DNA of 64,000 nucleotides from positions 10,168,001-10,232,000 of the forward strand of contig NC_135002.1 of assembly GCF_051020985.1 (NCBI RefSeq), in the 5' to 3' direction. The notes beneath the pieces were generated by a model. That model was not told the DNA's origin. It saw nothing but the letters and a program-made list of their open reading frames with translations, and did not search any database. Both the position numbers and the translations under genes were made by a program. This document shows, piece by piece, positions 60,000 to 64,000 of this stretch; position 1 is the stretch's first letter; every line of letters starts with the position of its first letter. The stretch comes from Nomia melanderi. Taxonomy: Eukaryota; Arthropoda; Insecta; Hymenoptera; Halictidae.

Positions 60000-62060
60000 A
60001 TAAACTATAGAAGTTTCCAAATAGAAATTTGGCATTTAAGCTTCTACTACCGCTGTTGTCACCGTTGAATCGCATATGAAAATAAATTTGACTTTCGAAC
60101 GATATTTGAAATTTCGTAGGCTTTTCTAGTGTCTGATTTCGATATTATTTACAGTTAGAGCGGAGGAGATAGTAAGTAACCATATACGTTTAACCATATG
60201 TAATATTGATTTCGAATCTTCGGTAATATGATAAATTACGAAAATAAAACTGTCGAATGAAATTTTAGAATATTTAATTAACGTAGGAATTGATACTTCT
60301 TACCAGACGCAATGAATTCGTGTATGCCAATGGTGACCCTATATTCTCCGCAAGCTGCAAGACATCCATTTCTCTCATTTTTTTTCGTTTAATTAAAGGG
60401 GAGTTCACCTGTTTGCTTCGGATGACGATCATCTGGTATGTGAGAGATCAAATGGTTCATTTCAAAACGCGAAGGACGATTTCTCTTCCTTTCGTCACCT
60501 TAAAGAGTCTGGGGGACAGAAAGTATCCAGGACCTTGAAAAGGGGGTCGCACCTGCAACCAGCCGTGCTCCTTCAGGGTCTTTGGTGCTTTCCACTTGAG
60601 ATAGATAAACTCGGACAGACTCTGGTCGATTAACATAACGAGTCCGTTCTTAGTAGCTCTACACTCTCAATATTTATCACTGTCGCCGCATTTGCATCAG
60701 GATACTAGAATTAGAACATTAGAGTACGAAGTAGATAAATAAAATATTCAATTGCTAAACGTTACGTTTATTATCGTTATTTATTCTTATTAACATCGTT
60801 ACTACGAAGTTGAATATTTCCTGTTATTTAAGCTTAACGAATGCACGCCAGATGCGCGAACAGAAAATTTTCTACTACCATCCAATTCACGCCTAAATAA
60901 ATAAGAAAGTTTGGTTAAACGAATACAGCTTACTGAATGAGTGAAAATCGTGTTTCGAATCACAGTCTATTAAGTAACAACAATTTAACACGTTAACTCG
61001 TCAAGGGATGGTATTTACAGAGCTTATTTCACGGAATAAACGAATTATTTTATATCGTTACATTTCATTTATCTTCCGGATTCACAGATTTATATTGCAA
61101 CATTACTAACATTGTAAAGTTACCAACTGTTACAGCTTACTTAAACGAAGAATTCCAGTAAGATCGTGTACAGTAATCAACGCGTTAACGACTGGATGGA
61201 AGAGTCAAGGGTGTCGATTCGTAATGACAGTTCAGAATTCACGCGTGTCTGGTCGTCATCAATACGTGTACACACGAATAAACACCATAAAGCATTTTTC
61301 GGCCCAGTTGTCTCTTCGTGCCCGCCGTCATTTAGCTCTTCCACCCAAGGAAGACGAAAGTGCTGCGCTTAATTGACTTTACGGCGCGAAAGCGGCACAA
61401 AATTAATTAAACCATTAACCCTTCCAGCGAGGCCGTGAATATCCCTAAAAGCTGTACTGCATTGAATGGCAATTCCCGCCAAGGTTGCACTTTATGGGGA
61501 TAAAACGCTCCATGGAGCAACTTACATCGAATTACGGCACACTTGGTGATCGGTTGTAACTCACTGCCCCTGAATGAGTTATCTCGCCCATAGAATCTCC
61601 CTTCGCGTAGAAAATATTTTGCATCGCGGACATTTTCAACGATTTTATGGCGTCCTCGTGTTTGCGAAATTATAGTGTGCCACTAAAGACGACGATATTT
61701 TCATGGAAATCAGCCATTCGATGAAACTGAAGGTTAAATTTGAAAGAAACGTTACGAATCCGCATAGAAATATTATTTCGAAAATATTGATGAAAATTTT
61801 CCTTGCTAGTAATCAAACTTCATTTATCTCACGATGTATAATTACTCTCCACCTTATCGTTAAAGATAAAGTTAAAACCTAATCGAACTTTACGATGAGA
61901 GCAGTTCACTAGTGACCTTGAGCAGCCTATTAATTTCGTTTCAAACGGGGTTGGGAATTCATTACGCGTTCGTGAAAGCTTGTCTTCAGGATCTACAGGA
62001 TTCCTATTAGGAAGGTTGTCCTTCAAACCAGAAAACATAAAAAGTATAAACTAAACTTGT
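60000..62060. other. No supported gene
   Basis: The open frames 60290-60538 (TTG start), 61166-61372 (GTG start) and 61829-62038 (minus, ATG start, MFSGLKDNLPNRNPVDPEDK) show no domain. The last is mildly protein-like but unsupported. Confidence 0.4.
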
Positions 62061-62076
62061 AAAATTAATATTTCCT

Positions 62077-62475
62077 TGCAAAGCGCTAAAAGTGCTTATC
62101 TACTCAAAAATATATAAAACAGAGGTACAAGGTGAACCATTAACGCGCAGAACTTCCAAACAAGCGACCACCGGTCATGGACAAAGAATTCATTGCACAG
62201 TCCGCGTTCTAAAACTGAAAGTCTCAAAATAAAGTTATTAATTTCACGTTATAAATATCACCCTACACAATGCTATGACTAAATACTTAGCAAGATAAAA
62301 ATTGATGAAAAAGAGGTGCAAGACAAGCAGTCATTGAGCGAAACTTCCAAACAATAAACCACCGCCCACAGTCGAAGAATTTATCCGTAAAATCCGTATT
62401 CTAAAACTGAAGGTCGCGAAATGAAGTTGTTAATTCCGCGTTGTAAATGTAGTATCACCTTGTATGGCGCTAGAA
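62077..62475. repeat. Diverged tandem duplication, about 190 bp unit
   Basis: Unit 1 (62077-62265) and unit 2 (62266-62462) share GAACTTCCAAACAA/GAAACTTCCAAACAA, then ACCACCG, then TTCTAAAACTGAA.GTC and AAAT.AAGTT.TTAATT. A third unit start, TATGGCGCTAGAAG, follows at 62463. Spacing is about 188 and 197 bp. Substantial divergence shows it is old. Confidence 0.75.
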
Positions 62476-62479
62476 GACG

Positions 62480-63370
62480 TCCTGGAACGAGACGCGAGCG
62501 TAGCTTATTGAATAGCAAACCGACCGTAACGAGAAAAGAAACGGGACAATGGTTGACAGGGACGCGGAGACAATAAGATAGCAATCGTAATATGTATTTT
62601 CCATTTAGCCGGTGTTCGGGGCGGTGCACGCGCGCCGCGTGTATCGGGCACGGCTTTTGTTTCGATCGGCCGCGTTTAATTAGGTGGACAGACCGGCGTT
62701 CGTGTTAACGCGAAATTACGGGCTGCCCAGGAATTATTAACTAATTGTAAGACCTTACGCGCCATTCTTGTTGGCCTCTGCTTCACCTCGCTACCCTGAC
62801 CAACAGAGAACGGTGCCAAGGCCTCCTAGCTGGACTAAACTTCGATATTATATATAGTCGGGCGTCACACACTGGTAATCTAGAACACGGCTCTGTGCTA
62901 ATGGACGACATACTCGAGCAGAAGCGAGCGAAGGGTGGCCACCCGGCCGGAAAGAAAGATAAATTTTCATGCAGATTTTGGTCACCGCCGGTTCTAGCCT
63001 TTCGGTAAGCGGATGGCGACCAAGGAAAATCGCCCCGTTCGTGACCGTGTTCCCATTTCTGACCAATTGTTTGTATTTTCAAGCGTTAGCGCGTTAACTG
63101 TCACGAAAATCTTTTCAGCGTTTTACGTAACGCTTATTCTGTCGTTGCGAAGATAAATAAGAGCAGTTGTTAACTATTTGGCGTTACGATTCTTATATTT
63201 ATATTATTGTCGATTTACTTACGTTATTAAACATTGCAATATCGATCATGTCATCATCTCAATTGTTTTCGAGCAATTCGGTAGCGTCGGTTAACGATGA
63301 TCGCCAAGCAGTTAACGTGTTAATGCATTTGGTATACTTGGAAACTAGTTTTCGAAATAGATGAATTCTG
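62480..63370. other. No supported gene
   Basis: A moderately GC-rich stretch at 62600-63060 is open on the minus strand in two frames (62783-63082, 62848-63066). Neither has a recognisable motif. Confidence 0.4.
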
Positions 63371-63378
63371 ATTTTTAT

Positions 63379-63609
63379 GTAGTTCTATGGTTATATAGTT
63401 CTCTAGTTCACTAGTTCTTTAGTTCTTTAGTTCTCTAATTCTCTAGTTCTCTAGTTCTCTAGTTCTGTAGTTCTATAGTTCTCTGGTTCTATAGTTCTAT
63501 GGTTCTATAGTTCTATGGTTCTATGGTTCTATAGTTCTATAGTTCTATAGTTCTATAGTTCTATAGTTCTATTGATCTATAATTTTATAAGTCTATAGGT
63601 CTATAGGTG
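63379..63609. repeat. 8-bp microsatellite/minisatellite (TAGTTCTA)n
   Basis: About 28 copies of an 8-mer with variants TAGTTCTA, TAGTTCTC, TAGTTCTT and TGGTTCTA. The centre is nearly perfect, and both edges decay (GATCTATAATTTTATAAGTC). The tract is about 230 bp. Confidence 0.95.
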
Positions 63610-64000
63610 TTAAATCGATAGATAATTCACAAAAACGTAAAGCAAGTATATCTGTAAAGTTGTTTGAGATGGTAAAATATGGAAAGTGATACGTTCTGCG
63701 CCACAACGCGTTAACTTAACAAATCTAAATGACTATTTGCCTCGCATAATCTTATTTTTTTCTTAGGACAGAAAAAGAAACTGCTTGAAAGACAGAAAAA
63801 TCATTCTTCGTAGTCTCGACAAGAGAAAAAATATTTATCGAAGGATCTAATAATCATTCTCGGCGCACGTAACGAAACGCAATACGTTCGAGGAGAGTCG
63901 AACAAAGGAATTATTACTGTGCTTTCGAAACTGTATTTTGTATACCTGTCAAACAATACCGTTTGGCCGTCTTTAATGACTCGCTGCTCAATTGTGAGAA
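63610..64000. other. No supported gene
   Basis: AT-rich sequence to the window edge, with no frame or repeat of note. Confidence 0.45.

Overview
The window looks like non-coding nuclear DNA from an insect. A hymenopteran, probably a bee, fits best. The sequence is AT-rich overall but broken by short GC- and CpG-rich islands. CpG is not depleted. Short TTAA-flanked inverted-repeat elements are scattered throughout, and the one clear gene is a eukaryotic-type nuclear tRNA. The organism assignment is inference, because no conserved protein gene was recognised to anchor it. There is no sign of bacterial gene organisation, and the long open frames are short, unrelated to each other, and often begin at non-ATG codons.

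The only gene I can call with high confidence is tRNA-Val(CAC) at 36661-36733 (+). It has a complete cloverleaf, A and B boxes, and a Pol III T-run terminator. Everything else that might be coding is tentative. The best candidates are a signal-peptide-like first exon at 55697-55820, a protein-like exon at 16759-16950, and weaker ATG-started frames at 1745, 44688, 52303 and 53626 (minus). CpG-rich islands near 1.74-2.0, 18.0-18.3, 20.88-21.4, 30.4-30.86, 41.27-41.7, 43.5-43.95 and 52.06-52.66 kb may be promoters or 5' exons of genes that are mostly spread over introns or lie outside the window.

Most of the recognisable structure is repetitive. At least three families of short TTAA-flanked elements, like piggyBac-type MITEs, occur: (A) about 240 bp with TTAACCCCTTG.. 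ends at 8.7, 11.8, 39.7, 40.7 and 52.9 kb; (B) about 180-220 bp with TTAAC..TAGAACTACC ends, some with an inner GGGTCA..TGACCC palindrome, at 1.4, 21.6, 26.1, 32.4, 42.4, 47.7 and 58.1 kb; (D) a 350-400 bp pair at 41.8 and 54.0 kb. Other TTAA/CCC elements are at 19.3, 19.8 and 55.3 kb. A tRNA-derived SINE-like unit lies on the minus strand near 59.6-59.8 kb.

Two long fold-back structures stand out. One at 18.4-19.0 kb has about 150 bp arms inside about 114 bp direct repeats, and both arms keep homologous open frames. The other, at 39.98-40.18 kb, has about 86 bp arms. Diverged tandem arrays occur at 7.23-7.61 kb (133 bp period), 44.97-45.54 kb (126-186 bp spacing), 62.08-62.47 kb (about 190 bp) and 63.38-63.61 kb (8 bp period). 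I see no CRISPR array, rRNA, operon or clear multi-gene system. The rest reads as ordinary intergenic or intronic sequence.
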